Source: Paenibacillus sp. FSL K6-0276
Lineage (GTDB): Bacteria; Bacillota; Bacilli; Paenibacillales; Paenibacillaceae
Assembly: GCF_037977235.1 (NCBI RefSeq)
Contig: NZ_CP150276.1
Coordinates: forward strand, 248,001-312,000
Length of the DNA: 64,000 nucleotides
Direction: 5' to 3'
The notes beneath the pieces are model-generated. The model did not search any database. It had not been told where the DNA came from and worked only from the letters and a program-made list of their open reading frames with translations. Of this stretch, positions 54,813-63,948 are shown piece after piece. The translations under genes were made by a program, and so were the position numbers. Each line of letters begins with the position of its first letter. Position 1 is the first letter of the stretch.

Positions 54813-55541
54813 ATGGTGAAGGAAGTTCGTTCACCCGATGCCCTTGAATTTGAACGGAAAATGAGAGATAGCATCGTGGAATCGGCCGAAGCTTTAAATA
54901 ACAGTGGAGTGGATTTTGCTACATTTGATGAATCCCGCTCCAATCCGCAGTTTTGGACGCTTACTGATATTGGAGGACTTCAGCTGAACGCTGGCGTGGA
55001 GCCTTCGGTGGGAGTTAAAGACATTTTTCGGAACGGACATTTATATGCCTTCGAATGCGCGACAGCCATGGTCATTGTTTTGTACAAGGCGACAATTGAA
55101 GCTATAGGTGAAGAAGCCTTTAATAAGTATTTTAAGGATTTGTTCTTATGGGACTGGAACTACGACGAGAATCTACGCTTAATTACGAACTATAATAAGG
55201 ATCAAATGCGGCGTGGAGATATTGTGTATTTCAGAAATCCAGATCATGCGCCTAGCAAGCCAGAATGGCAGGGTGAGAATGCTGTTAAGCTTGAAGAAGA
55301 CCTGTTCTATGGCCATGGCATTGGGATAACCACTGCAGAAATCATCATAGACTCGCTTAATGAGGAAAGAGTGCCCGGAAGTAATATCTCAGCTTTTCTT
55401 ACGAATGAATCGATACATCCTGACTTTAATTATTTACAGAGATTATCTACAGATTCTGTCATACCCGGGGCGGAAAATAGAGGCTCCCAATACACTGTAT
55501 TTTCAAGAATAGGGTCTAGAAGCTACATTTATAAGATCTAG
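54813..55541 (+). CDS. tgl: Spore protein-glutamine gamma-glutamyltransferase (transglutaminase)
   Basis: The protein has YAFECATAMVIVLYKATIEA with the catalytic Cys (residue 82 here) and later WQGENAVKLEEDLFYGHGIG with the His, as in Bacillus Tgl, which crosslinks spore coat proteins. ATG 54813 has GGAGGG seven bases upstream; the frame's earlier TTG at 54798 lies within that RBS. It is shorter at the N-terminus than Bacillus Tgl (about 245 residues with Cys116) and has a longer C-terminal tail. It is the clearest sporulation gene in the window. Confidence 0.9.
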   Translation: MVKEVRSPDALEFERKMRDSIVESAEALNNSGVDFATFDESRSNPQFWTLTDIGGLQLNAGVEPSVGVKDIFRNGHLYAFECATAMVIVLYKATIEAIGEEAFNKYFKDLFLWDWNYDENLRLITNYNKDQMRRGDIVYFRNPDHAPSKPEWQGENAVKLEEDLFYGHGIGITTAEIIIDSLNEERVPGSNISAFLTNESIHPDFNYLQRLSTDSVIPGAENRGSQYTVFSRIGSRSYIYKI

Positions 55542-55640
55542 GCCTCGCCTGTTTTATAGCTTGCTGAGCAATGCAAAGAGAGTATTTCTTTTGTATTGTT
55601 CTTTTTTTATTCTATAATTTGGACAAAATGGGGGTGGAGC

Positions 55641-56339
55641 ATGCTAGTGCGAAGTAAAAACAAACGAAAGATATGGATGGCAGCAGGTCTGATTGCTTCG
55701 TCCATCGTACTGTTATATGTTTTTGTATTTGTTTATGAAACTCCGGGTGGAATATCCGATTGGCGATTATCACGCGCTTGGGGATTGGAGAGTACGGTGC
55801 GTATTCCACTTAGCCATACCCCAGAGGAAGCTGTTCAACAAATGCGGGGTTCTGGGACGTTTCAGGTCATACACCGTGAACCCATCGAAGGGGGCAAGCT
55901 TTTATTTATGAAAAGAACGGATAAGCAAGATGGCAGTGATCTTCAGGTAGAGTATATACGAAAAACATGGTTCGGATGGAAATGGGGCTGGGGCGGAGGA
56001 TACGTAATCGGTGAGAGTAAATCTCCTACACAAACGAAGAATGCGTTAACTTATATGAGTATACCTACAGTAGAACATATCTCCTCTCCGTTCCCAATGG
56101 TGTTTGGCGATGTTCTCGATTCAGCGATTAAGAATGTAACAATCCAGACTAAGGACAAAGATGAATATAAAGCAAAGCTGATCCATACGACAAAAGAAAG
56201 CACCATCTGGTTTGTATTACTGCCGACTACACAGTCTACGCCTTTAGAAATTAAGGGATTTAGTGAAGAAAACGAACTTATTGCGCATAAAACAATAACC
56301 GATCCGCGAGACAATGGAACGATAGAGGCAATTCATTGA
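55641..56339 (+). CDS. Single-pass membrane-anchored protein of unknown function
   Basis: About 232 residues with a basic N-terminus, one hydrophobic helix (KIWMAAGLIASSIVLLYVFV) and an extracytoplasmic domain with aromatic-rich TWFGWKWGWGGGYVIG and no recognised catalytic motif. ATG 55641 follows GGGGGTGGAG. It stands alone between tgl and hflX with a terminator downstream. Function unknown. Confidence 0.7.
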   Translation: MLVRSKNKRKIWMAAGLIASSIVLLYVFVFVYETPGGISDWRLSRAWGLESTVRIPLSHTPEEAVQQMRGSGTFQVIHREPIEGGKLLFMKRTDKQDGSDLQVEYIRKTWFGWKWGWGGGYVIGESKSPTQTKNALTYMSIPTVEHISSPFPMVFGDVLDSAIKNVTIQTKDKDEYKAKLIHTTKESTIWFVLLPTTQSTPLEIKGFSEENELIAHKTITDPRDNGTIEAIH

Positions 56340-56356
56340 TTTTTTCTGCTAAAAAG

Positions 56357-56397
56357 AAGGATAGAGCTTCAGATAACTCTGAAAACTCTATCCTTTT
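56357..56397. terminator. Bidirectional terminator between convergent genes
   Basis: AAGGATAGAG and CTCTATCCTT arms with an inner TTCAG/CTGAA stem and flanking A- and T-runs, between the membrane-protein gene and hflX. Confidence 0.85.
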
Positions 56398-56427
56398 AAT
56401 TATGGACAACAATGTCGTTTATTCTTG

Positions 56428-57693
56428 TTAAAGTTCAATAAAGTCGTTGCGAAATTTCTCGAAATCAGATTTTCTGCATTCCAGTTCAAGCCGTGTCCCT
56501 GTTTCTTCATAGCTAGTCGATTGGACATGCGCATGCTCGTTAAAATAGGAGACCACATTGCCACGATCAAATGGAATCAGAATTTCACACTGTACATAAT
56601 CCGTAAACACATGACTGCGAATCAGATCTGTAAGTTCGGCCATCCCGCTATTTTGTTTGGCGGAGAGATAGACATTGTCACCCTCAAGGTGAGGGTAAGG
56701 CAAGTCAGTTAAGTCAGCCTTGTTATAGGCATAGATCGTCGGAATTTGGTCCGCGCCGAGCGCTTTCAACGTCTCATCGGTGACGGCCATATGCTGCTGA
56801 TGCTGCGGATCGGAAATGTCGACTACGTGAATCAATAAGTCAGCTTCGGTCACCTCTTCGAGCGTGGAGCGGAATGCTTTGACTAGATGATGGGGAAGCT
56901 GGCTGACGAATCCAACGGTATCCGTTAATAAAAAGGTTTTATGATCAGGTAGCTCAATGCTCCGAACAGACGTCTCCAGCGTAGCAAATAACATATCTTT
57001 GGCGAACACTTGCTTATTAGAGCCTGGATGATACGTCTCCACCATCACATTCATTAAGCTGGACTTGCCGGTATTCGTATAGCCGACGAGACAGACGACA
57101 GGAACCTCATTCTTATGCCGCTGCTTCCGCTGAATTTGGCGTCTGGCCACTTGCTGTTGAAGCTCAACCTGTAGCGCTGAAATCCGCTCTTCTATTCTTC
57201 TGCGATCTAGCTCCAGCTTGGTTTCACCAGCGCCTCTGTTTTTGAGTCCGGCACCGCCGCCTTGTCTGCCGAGTGATTCTCGAAGACCCGTCAATCGGGG
57301 CAGCATATATTGCAGTCTGGCTACTTCTACTTGCAGCTGTGCTTCTTTGGTCTTCGCTCTTTCCGCGAAAATATTCAGAATCAGAATCGTCCGGTCAATG
57401 ACCTGACAATCCAGAGAGGACTCCAAATTGCGAATCTGTGAAGGGGATAGCTCATCGTTAAAAATAACAATAGGAGCATCATGCGCTTCTAAAAGCGCCG
57501 ATAGTTCTTGGATTTTGCCTGTGCCGATATAGTGAGAAGGGTTGATCCGGCTTGCCTTTTGACTAAGTTCCCCGACAACCTCCAGGTCACAGGCCGCTGC
57601 CAGATTACTAAGCTCTTCCATCGAATAAGCGAAGTTTGTTTCATTTTGAAGCTGGACACCGACCATAATTGCTTTTTCTCGTAGTTGTTCCAT
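56428..57693 (-). CDS. hflX: Ribosome-associated GTPase HflX
   Basis: A 421-residue GTPase with the HflX-specific N-terminal domain (YIGTGKIQEL, VIFNDELSPSQIRNLE, RTILILNIFAERA), the glycine-rich linker GRQGGGAGLKNRGAGETKLE, and G motifs GYTNTGKSS (G1), DTVGF (G3) and NKAD (G4). HflX splits stalled or hibernating ribosomes after stress. ATG 57693 has GGAGG 10 bases upstream, while ATG 57705 directly abuts that RBS. Confidence 0.95.
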   Translation of the reverse strand: MEQLREKAIMVGVQLQNETNFAYSMEELSNLAAACDLEVVGELSQKASRINPSHYIGTGKIQELSALLEAHDAPIVIFNDELSPSQIRNLESSLDCQVIDRTILILNIFAERAKTKEAQLQVEVARLQYMLPRLTGLRESLGRQGGGAGLKNRGAGETKLELDRRRIEERISALQVELQQQVARRQIQRKQRHKNEVPVVCLVGYTNTGKSSLMNVMVETYHPGSNKQVFAKDMLFATLETSVRSIELPDHKTFLLTDTVGFVSQLPHHLVKAFRSTLEEVTEADLLIHVVDISDPQHQQHMAVTDETLKALGADQIPTIYAYNKADLTDLPYPHLEGDNVYLSAKQNSGMAELTDLIRSHVFTDYVQCEILIPFDRGNVVSYFNEHAHVQSTSYEETGTRLELECRKSDFEKFRNDFIEL

Positions 57694-57727
57694 ATATTTA
57701 TTCATCCTCCAGTAGTAAATAGTAAAC

Positions 57728-57756
57728 GCAAAAAAACACAGGCCATCTGCCTGTGC
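57728..57756 (-). terminator. Reverse-strand terminator upstream of hflX
   Basis: On the reverse strand GCACAGGC, AGAT, GGCCTGTG and seven Ts form a good intrinsic terminator. It ends a transcript entering from the right, not hflX itself. The coding scrap at 57757-57873 ends right before it. Confidence 0.7.
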
Positions 57757-57873
57757 TTAAGGTTCGTTAGAGGACGTCAGAACAAATGTGTAAGGAGAAG
57801 TCTCCGTTACGACACTAGGGTCTTCCATAGATATATCGAAGTAAACAACGGCTTGGTCGTAGGGGGAGGTAGA
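57757..57873 (-). pseudogene. C-terminal coding remnant of an unidentified protein
   Basis: The reverse strand reads YDQAVVYFDISMEDPSVVTE then ending FVLTSSNEP and a stop, immediately followed by an intrinsic terminator. The amino-acid pattern is protein-like, with alternating hydrophobic beta-strand residues, but the frame is blocked upstream by TAA and no start or RBS exists. It may be the last 38 codons of a lost gene. The family is not recognised. Confidence 0.35.
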
Positions 57874-57937
57874 TTAATCCCTTACGAGGTAGCAGTTAGT
57901 TTAAATTATAAGAAAGTATAAGTTTCACGATATACTT

Positions 57938-58259
57938 TATCCTTATAATTCTCGCATAAACGCTACCGTCCTTATAAGGACGCCGAAGGCGTTTTAGCTT
58001 GTTGGCTTCTATGGAGTTAAATGGGCAGACCTATCCTGAGTCCTCTGCACATGGGCAGAGCTTTAGCGCTATTCAATTAGCCGCGCAAAGTTCTAACTCG
58101 GATAAAGTCTATCACACGTAACCCTCCGTTCATAAAAAGTTAAGTCGAGTTTACCACATCCTTTATTTGGTGGCAAATCTGTATTGGCTATAATATCCTT
58201 ATATTTCTTGCTTAAACGCTTACCGTCCTTGTAAGGACGCCGAAGGCATTTATGCTTGT
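57938..58259. repeat. Pair of about 65-bp structured direct repeats
   Basis: Copy 1 (57938-58001) and copy 2 (58194-58259) share TATCCTTATA, TAAACGCT, ACCGTCCTT, TAAGGACGCCGAAGGC and GCTTGT. Each folds into CGTCCTT/AAGGACG plus outer AAACGC/GCGTTT pairing; in copy 2 the outer stem is kept by a U-G pair only on the reverse-strand RNA. Between them, hairpin CTCTGC/GCAGAG occurs near 58058. No gene is seen in the stretch between hflX and the SNF2 gene other than the scrap at 57757-57873. Confidence 0.6.
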
Positions 58260-58278
58260 GATACTGACAGCGGTAGGA

Positions 58279-61200
58279 TTAGTCTGTTAAGCCTCGCCGC
58301 AATGTAAACAGGTCTTTCAGAGCCTCAGTAGACAGCTCGGTAATCCAGCCTTCGGAGCTGGAGATGACATTGTCGCTTAGCTGCTGCTTACTCTCCAGCA
58401 TCTCATCAATCTTTTCTTCGAGCGTCCCGAGTGCAATGAACTTATGCACCTGTACATCACGTGTCTGGCCCATGCGATAAGCGCGGTCAGTCGCCTGATT
58501 CTCGACGGCTGGATTCCACCAGCGATCGAAGTGGAATACGTGGTTGGCTGCGGTTAAGTTCAGACCGACACCCCCAGCTTTGAGTGAAAGGATGAATACA
58601 TTCGGCTGATCAGACGGTAGCGCATCTGGACGTCTGGACCCTTCGTCCTCGGAAGGAGCGGGCGTCTGAAATCGCTCGATCATTCGGTCACGCGCCAGTT
58701 TGGAGGTGCTTCCGTTCAAATAAAGGACAGGCTCTCCCAGCTCCTGCTGTAGAACAGCCTGAAGCATTTTTCCCATACCGACATATTGCGTGAAGATCAG
58801 ACAGCGCTCATCCTCTTCACGCAGTTCCTTAACCATATCCAGCAGTCTTTCGAGTTTGGAAGAACGGTTAATGAGTAGACTGGTATCTAGTTTATTGTCC
58901 GAATCTGTTTCAGGGAGGGCTTCCTTGGTCACAAGCATCGGGTGGTCACACAGCTGCTTAAGTCCGGTCAAAGCCCCGAGAATGGCGCCTTTACGCTCAA
59001 TGCCTTCCAACTTCTGCATACGATCCAACAGTCCGTTTACGGTCTGGTCATAGAGTACAGCTTGTTCAGCTGTCAGATGAACATAGGTCTTCATCTCGTT
59101 TTTATCGGGTAGATCGAGCTGGATGTTAGGATCCTTCTTCTTACGACGCAGCATGAAAGGCTTCACGAGATTCTGTAGATCCACCGTACGCTTCTCGTCA
59201 CGTTCCTTCTCGATGGCATTACTGAATCGGTCGTTAAAGGCCTTGGCGCTGCCCAGATAACCTGGGGTTATAAAATCATAAATGGACCACAACTCAGATA
59301 ATCTGTTCTCTATAGGTGTTCCTGTTAGCGCAATCCGGTGCAAAGCTGGGAAGCTGCGCACAGCTACAGACTGCTTCGTTTGAGCATTCTTGATGTTCTG
59401 TGCTTCGTCCAGGCAAATTGCCGCCCAAGTGAATTCCTTCAGCAGTTCCTGGTCAAGCGCCGCAGTTGCATAAGAGGTTAGCACTACGTCGGCTTGCGAA
59501 GCTGCGCCATAGAAGAAACCTGCGTCCAGACGGCGACTTCCGTAATGAAGCATAACGTTTAAAGAAGGCGCGAAGCGCTGCAGTTCCTTCTGCCAGTTAC
59601 CCAGGACAGAGGTAGGACAGATGATTAGAGCAGGCCAACCCGGTGGGTCGGTCTGGCGACGGGATGAACTTGCATCGGTGTTTTCTTTGATGTGAAGTAA
59701 ATACGCGATGAGTTGGACGGTTTTACCTAGTCCCATATCATCGGCTAGACAAGCCCCTAAACCGAATCGACGCAGGAAAGTCAACCAAGCATATCCTTCA
59801 TGCTGATAGGCGCGCAGCTCTGCCTTGAGTCCTGCAGGTACCGCAGGCTTCGGCCATTGCGAGCGCTGGCCGAGCTGACCTATGAGGCTGATTAAATGCT
59901 CGTTTAGCTCTACCTCGAGACGCAGGCGCGCCGCATCCTCTTGAAGCTGCTCTTCCGTAGCTTCAGCGTCTGTTTCCTCGCCGGATCCTAGCAAATGAAG
60001 CTGTAGCACATCTTGGAAGGACAGGCCTTGCGACTTGTCCATCCCCGCCATGGCTCTTTGAATTTGCGCCAGTAGTGCGGGGTCGAGCGAGACCCATTTG
60101 CCCTTGAAGCGGACGAGTCGTTCCCCTCTTGCGACCAGCTCAGCAAATTCAGCTTCGGTGAGGTCAGCGTCGCCGATGGAGATTCGCCAATCGAAATCGA
60201 TGATCGAATCGAGGCCGAACAGCGACTCGCCGCCGCGATTGCCTTCGCCGGAGCTGATCTTGGCGCGGAGGCGCGGTTTTTTTCGGCTGGCGGCTTCCCA
60301 CCACGCCGGCAGTAGCACTTGCCAGCCTGCTTCCAGCAGCCGCTGGCTCTCGGCCGTCAAGAACCGCCAAGCGATGGCATCGCTGAGCGGTTCGGCCAGC
60401 ACGTCGCCGCCCGCCGCGAAGCGCTCGGGCGGCAGACTGCCGCGGAGGCGCTCCAGCCATCCCGCGGCGCGTTCGTGCACGTGGGCCGACCATGCTGTCG
60501 GCCACAAGCCGTGCGGCTCGCCGTCATCGGCGAGCCTGATGGGAACAAGCGCGGATTCATCGCGCTTGTCCTGAAGCACCAGCTGCAGCCGCCAAGGGGA
60601 TTCATCCCCCTCCGGCTCCAGCAGCTGAAGTGCAGGCCGGAAAGGCGCGGTATCCGCCTTCCAGCCAATGGCGATAAGCCATGCAGCGGTATCCATGCCC
60701 GCTGCAAGAGCCCCGCTTCTATCGAATAGAAGCGGGAATTCGCTCCGGAGGTCGCCTGCCTCGGCCTCCGTGCTGTAATACCTCTGCGATACGGCGGCGG
60801 AGAACGCCGCGCGTAAGCCAACGCTAAATTCGCTGCCGCCATTTAGCGCCTCAAAGGCCCCTTTGGCAGTGTCATTCTCCACTGCCACCTGCACAAGAGC
60901 CTCCTCATCCCAAGTCCATTGCAGCCTCCCCGCACGGTAAGTAGATATATCGGGTATATATTGTTTGTTCTCCAGACATACAGCCAGAAGTGGTGCCAGT
61001 TCAGTGAGATGAGCCGCATCGCCCTCCCAGATCCATTCGATATGCGACAGTAGCTTCTGCTCTGCAAAGAAGGGAAGTACCTGCTCAGCAGGAAGAATCA
61101 CTAGCTCAACACCTTCGCCAGCTGGTTGAACGGTTAACTCCGTACCATAAAAAGACGCCTCATGCCAGGCGAATAGCCGCTGCTTAAGCTGCAGGCCGGG

Positions 61201-61296
61201 CACGAGATCTTCCCTTTCGTTCATTCCATATAATAAAGCGTCGCCATACTGGCTTAACGTAAGCCGGATGGTCATCGTACGCAAGTGCATGTTCAT
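58279..61296 (-). CDS. SNF2-family DEAD/DEAH-box helicase
   Basis: The 1005-residue protein has a long N-terminal accessory region (about 1-480) and a SNF2 core with ADDMGLGKTVQLIAYLL (motif I, near 520), ICLDEAQNIKN (motif II, near 628), ALTGTPIENRLSELWSIYDF (motif III), SLKAGGVGLNLTAANHVFHF (motif V) and ATDRAYRMGQTRDVQVHKF (motif VI). It is an ATP-driven DNA/RNA translocase, in bacteria linked to transcription recycling or DNA metabolism. The start overlaps the stop of a SWIM zinc-finger gene (ATGA), so they act together. Part of the N-terminal coding region is far more GC-rich than its surroundings. Confidence 0.92.
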   Translation of the reverse strand: MNMHLRTMTIRLTLSQYGDALLYGMNEREDLVPGLQLKQRLFAWHEASFYGTELTVQPAGEGVELVILPAEQVLPFFAEQKLLSHIEWIWEGDAAHLTELAPLLAVCLENKQYIPDISTYRAGRLQWTWDEEALVQVAVENDTAKGAFEALNGGSEFSVGLRAAFSAAVSQRYYSTEAEAGDLRSEFPLLFDRSGALAAGMDTAAWLIAIGWKADTAPFRPALQLLEPEGDESPWRLQLVLQDKRDESALVPIRLADDGEPHGLWPTAWSAHVHERAAGWLERLRGSLPPERFAAGGDVLAEPLSDAIAWRFLTAESQRLLEAGWQVLLPAWWEAASRKKPRLRAKISSGEGNRGGESLFGLDSIIDFDWRISIGDADLTEAEFAELVARGERLVRFKGKWVSLDPALLAQIQRAMAGMDKSQGLSFQDVLQLHLLGSGEETDAEATEEQLQEDAARLRLEVELNEHLISLIGQLGQRSQWPKPAVPAGLKAELRAYQHEGYAWLTFLRRFGLGACLADDMGLGKTVQLIAYLLHIKENTDASSSRRQTDPPGWPALIICPTSVLGNWQKELQRFAPSLNVMLHYGSRRLDAGFFYGAASQADVVLTSYATAALDQELLKEFTWAAICLDEAQNIKNAQTKQSVAVRSFPALHRIALTGTPIENRLSELWSIYDFITPGYLGSAKAFNDRFSNAIEKERDEKRTVDLQNLVKPFMLRRKKKDPNIQLDLPDKNEMKTYVHLTAEQAVLYDQTVNGLLDRMQKLEGIERKGAILGALTGLKQLCDHPMLVTKEALPETDSDNKLDTSLLINRSSKLERLLDMVKELREEDERCLIFTQYVGMGKMLQAVLQQELGEPVLYLNGSTSKLARDRMIERFQTPAPSEDEGSRRPDALPSDQPNVFILSLKAGGVGLNLTAANHVFHFDRWWNPAVENQATDRAYRMGQTRDVQVHKFIALGTLEEKIDEMLESKQQLSDNVISSSEGWITELSTEALKDLFTLRRGLTD

Positions 61297-62936
61297 GGTA
61301 TTAGCTTTCCTTTCCGAAGCTCCTCTTGCAGCGCGCGGAGCCTGCTGTGCCTAGTGGTGAAGGCATCAAGGAACTCTTCCCACCGTTCTTCTTGTTTCAT
61401 TTTTTTATACAGCTTGGATAATCTCTTCAATAATTTCACAGCCGCCTTGTAGCTGTGTCTATTCTTATCTAGCACAAATCTTTCGGCGGCCTGATGGTAG
61501 AAGGGCAACAGGACTTCGGGTGCGTTTTTCTCTACAGGTTGGAGGTCTTTGACACGAAATTCGGATGGCTGTTTACCGATGGACAGTTGATAATCCATCC
61601 ATGTCTGCCATTTTTCATAAGTAACTAGCTTCTCTTCATATACTTCGCCAGATATAGGTAACATGGTGGCTAGTGTATTCCACATCTGCGGCTCAGCTTC
61701 AGGAAGGTGGCGAACGGCCTCTTCCCAGCTGGTCGAATAGCTATTCAGATTATAGAGCCTGCTGCTCAGCAGAGGACCGATCTGAACAAGCCAACCCACC
61801 AAGCGTGACCAATCACCTGCATCCAGAAGCGGGGAGGTGAAGCTCATAAGCTCATCGGGATGGAGACCCGGGCGCTCGGCAGCTTTATTCAGTAAGCCCC
61901 AAGCCTTTTGGTCATCCTTCAGATAAAAATACATGCGGCTCTGGGCTAATAGCCACGCATGTCGTGAAAGGGAAGCGCCTAATTCACTTTCTGCCTGCTG
62001 AAGCTGTTTGATTTCATCCAGGTAAAGCTTAGTTCCACCTGTATTTGGGTAAATCCAGTTTCTCCACAATAGGTCATAGCTTAATGAAAAAGAGGGCTGA
62101 TTCCGTAAGCGATCACGCGACTCCGTCAACATCTCGCGCCGCAAGTAGGAGAGTGTATCGATGACAAGTGGCCATAGATCTTGTTCTTGCTCTTGCTCGA
62201 GAGATAGCGGGAGTACGCTTTTTAATAGACGTGTGATTACTTCCTGCAGTTCTGAAACCGCTACTTGCGTGTAATAGCCGAGTGATGAGGTGAAGGCGAC
62301 CTGACCGGGTAGATTGGCGGAAGGCTTAGCCAGCTTTTCTAGAAGAAAAAGATGGGCATGCAGAGTGAATAGCTTGTCCATCTCCGGAAGTAATTTCGGC
62401 TTAAATTTAGTAATGGAAGATAATGCTCGATCCACATATTCGGGATTCCGAGTGGTATGTGCCAGAGGCGTGATGCAGAATGCAAAATACTCGCGCCACT
62501 CCGTGATTCCTCCGTTAGCGATCCGGCTGGCATGCTCTTTTAGCTGCTGCTGGCGCTTTCCATCGGATCCGACAGGGGAACTACTTGATGTTTTTGGGAG
62601 AAAAGATGCGGCCTTGGCGTTAGCTAGAACTTGCACAGACCTATTCTGTTGTTCAGCATAACTTAGCAGTACGGCGGCCATATGCTTGCAATGACCTGAA
62701 ACTGGGCAGTTACAGTGACACCGAGTGAAGCTGTCCAGATCAATGGAAACACGGTAATCCTCTCTACCTTCAACAAGTGCATTCATTTTAGCTGGTTCCG
62801 TCATAGTGAACGAACGAACTCGGCTTTGCTTGTAATATTGGAACCCTCTTTTGAGGGTAAGATCATCGAAATAATAGGCGACATTCTGGATGAGCTTGCT
62901 CCACTGCGTATCATCCATAGTATAGGTTGGTTGCAT
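61293..62936 (-). CDS. SWIM zinc-finger protein
   Basis: A 547-residue protein whose N-terminal quarter carries the SWIM motif CHCNCPVSGHCKH (CxCxnCxH, near residue 73), a zinc-binding fold for nucleic acid or protein contacts. The rest is helical and without recognised motifs. It is co-translated with the SNF2 helicase downstream (4-bp overlap), a recurrent bacterial pairing. AGGAGA precedes the ATG. It likely acts as a DNA-targeting or regulatory partner of the helicase; biological role not established. Confidence 0.88.
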   Translation of the reverse strand: MQPTYTMDDTQWSKLIQNVAYYFDDLTLKRGFQYYKQSRVRSFTMTEPAKMNALVEGREDYRVSIDLDSFTRCHCNCPVSGHCKHMAAVLLSYAEQQNRSVQVLANAKAASFLPKTSSSSPVGSDGKRQQQLKEHASRIANGGITEWREYFAFCITPLAHTTRNPEYVDRALSSITKFKPKLLPEMDKLFTLHAHLFLLEKLAKPSANLPGQVAFTSSLGYYTQVAVSELQEVITRLLKSVLPLSLEQEQEQDLWPLVIDTLSYLRREMLTESRDRLRNQPSFSLSYDLLWRNWIYPNTGGTKLYLDEIKQLQQAESELGASLSRHAWLLAQSRMYFYLKDDQKAWGLLNKAAERPGLHPDELMSFTSPLLDAGDWSRLVGWLVQIGPLLSSRLYNLNSYSTSWEEAVRHLPEAEPQMWNTLATMLPISGEVYEEKLVTYEKWQTWMDYQLSIGKQPSEFRVKDLQPVEKNAPEVLLPFYHQAAERFVLDKNRHSYKAAVKLLKRLSKLYKKMKQEERWEEFLDAFTTRHSRLRALQEELRKGKLIP

Positions 62937-63128
62937 ACAATTGGTCTCCTGTAAGGAAAATGGTCGTTATTGTCTCTCATTATATCACTTCTTTTTGAGA
63001 AGGATTATTTGGCCTTGAAATGATTGTGGAGTTGCAGGCTTGTATTGAACGTGAGGCCTAAACATATAATAATCATACTGCTTGCTCCGATGGAGGGTTA
63101 ATGGTGAGTTTATGTAAGATCAAACAAA

Positions 63129-63145
63129 GGTCAAAAAAGGTCAAA
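63129..63145. promoter_or_regulatory. Upstream CtsR-type operator
   Basis: GGTCAAAAAAGGTCAAA matches the CtsR heptad repeat (A/GGTCAAA-NAN-A/GGTCAAA). It lies 79 bp ahead of the hsp20 -35. Confidence 0.75.
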
Positions 63146-63223
63146 TCATTAAAAAGGTTTAAATTTGTAATATGAAATCAGCTAATTCGCCTGAATTTGG
63201 CCGATAATTGGCTTAAATCGGTT

Positions 63224-63278
63224 TTGTTATTCCTCTGGTAGGGGACTATAATAAGGTCATAGGTCAAATAAAGTCAAA
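63224..63278 (+). promoter_or_regulatory. hsp20 promoter with CtsR operator
   Basis: TTGTTA (63224-63229), 17 bp, TATAAT (63247-63252) form a vegetative promoter. GGTCAAATAAAGTCAAA (63262-63278) is a CtsR box at the predicted start, where repressor binding blocks transcription; an additional GGTCA half-site lies at 63255. Confidence 0.85.
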
Positions 63279-63300
63279 GTCAATGAGAGGAGAATGGATA

Positions 63301-63768
63301 ATGTTTGATTTGGTTCCTTTTGGTAAACGTAGAGATGATGCTTTTGGTATGCTGGCTAAGTCCTTGAATGATGTTTTTCATGATGATTTTTTTGCACCGA
63401 TCAAGAGCTCCACGATGTCCTTTAGAACGGATATTCGCGAGAGTGAGCAGGCTTACCTGATTGAAGCTGAACTTCCTGGCTTTAAAAAAGAAGAAATCGA
63501 CATTGATTATGCCAGCCCTTACTTGACGATTAAAGCGGTGCGTAAGGAAGAGAATGCCGAGGAGAATAAAGAACATCAGATTGTACGCAGAGAACGTCGA
63601 TATGGCGAATATGTTCGTAGATTCTATGTTCAGGATATTGCAGAGGAAGAGATTCGCGCATCATTGAAAGACGGAGTGCTGAAGCTGGAAGTTCCAAAAC
63701 GGCAAAAACCTCAAGGTAAACGCATTGAGATTCAAGACAGCGATTCTACGGGTTCACAGTCTGAATAA
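63301..63768 (+). CDS. Hsp20/alpha-crystallin small heat-shock protein
   Basis: A 155-residue protein with an alpha-crystallin domain (about 42-135), including FRTDIRESEQAYLIEAELPG and the conserved ASLKDGVLKLEVPK near the end. Such proteins are ATP-independent holdases that trap unfolding proteins. ATG 63301 has AGGAG 8 bases upstream; the ATG at 63283 overlaps it. Two CtsR boxes point to heat-shock repression by CtsR. A dnaJ-like gene follows downstream. Confidence 0.93.
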   Translation: MFDLVPFGKRRDDAFGMLAKSLNDVFHDDFFAPIKSSTMSFRTDIRESEQAYLIEAELPGFKKEEIDIDYASPYLTIKAVRKEENAEENKEHQIVRRERRYGEYVRRFYVQDIAEEEIRASLKDGVLKLEVPKRQKPQGKRIEIQDSDSTGSQSE

Positions 63769-63780
63769 GCATAGCTAAAA

Positions 63781-63798
63781 GCGGGAGGAAACTCCCGC
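63781..63798. other. Hairpin after hsp20
   Basis: GCGGGAG, GAAA loop and CTCCCGC form a perfect stem with a stable tetraloop but no T-run. It may be a processing or attenuation structure between hsp20 and the dnaJ-like gene. Confidence 0.55.
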
Positions 63799-63948
63799 AC
63801 AGCATCTTAGAAGCGGACACCGAACTTTTAATATATTGGTTAAGAGTAGAAGGCGCATTGTAGTGGAGGATTCCGGCTATGGTGCGTCTTTTCTCGGAAT
63901 TGAACGGCGAGGGAATTAAGATAAACGTTTTGAAAGGAGGGATCCAGG

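Noticed and set aside
57685..57921. 78-codon plus-strand ORF upstream of hflX
   Set aside because: Runs through a reverse-strand terminator and hflX start; no RBS, and the opposite strand gives a more protein-like frame.
60098..60574. 158-codon plus-strand ORF in the SNF2 gene
   Set aside because: An open antisense frame expected from high local GC; no RBS and low-complexity Ser/Arg/Pro translation.
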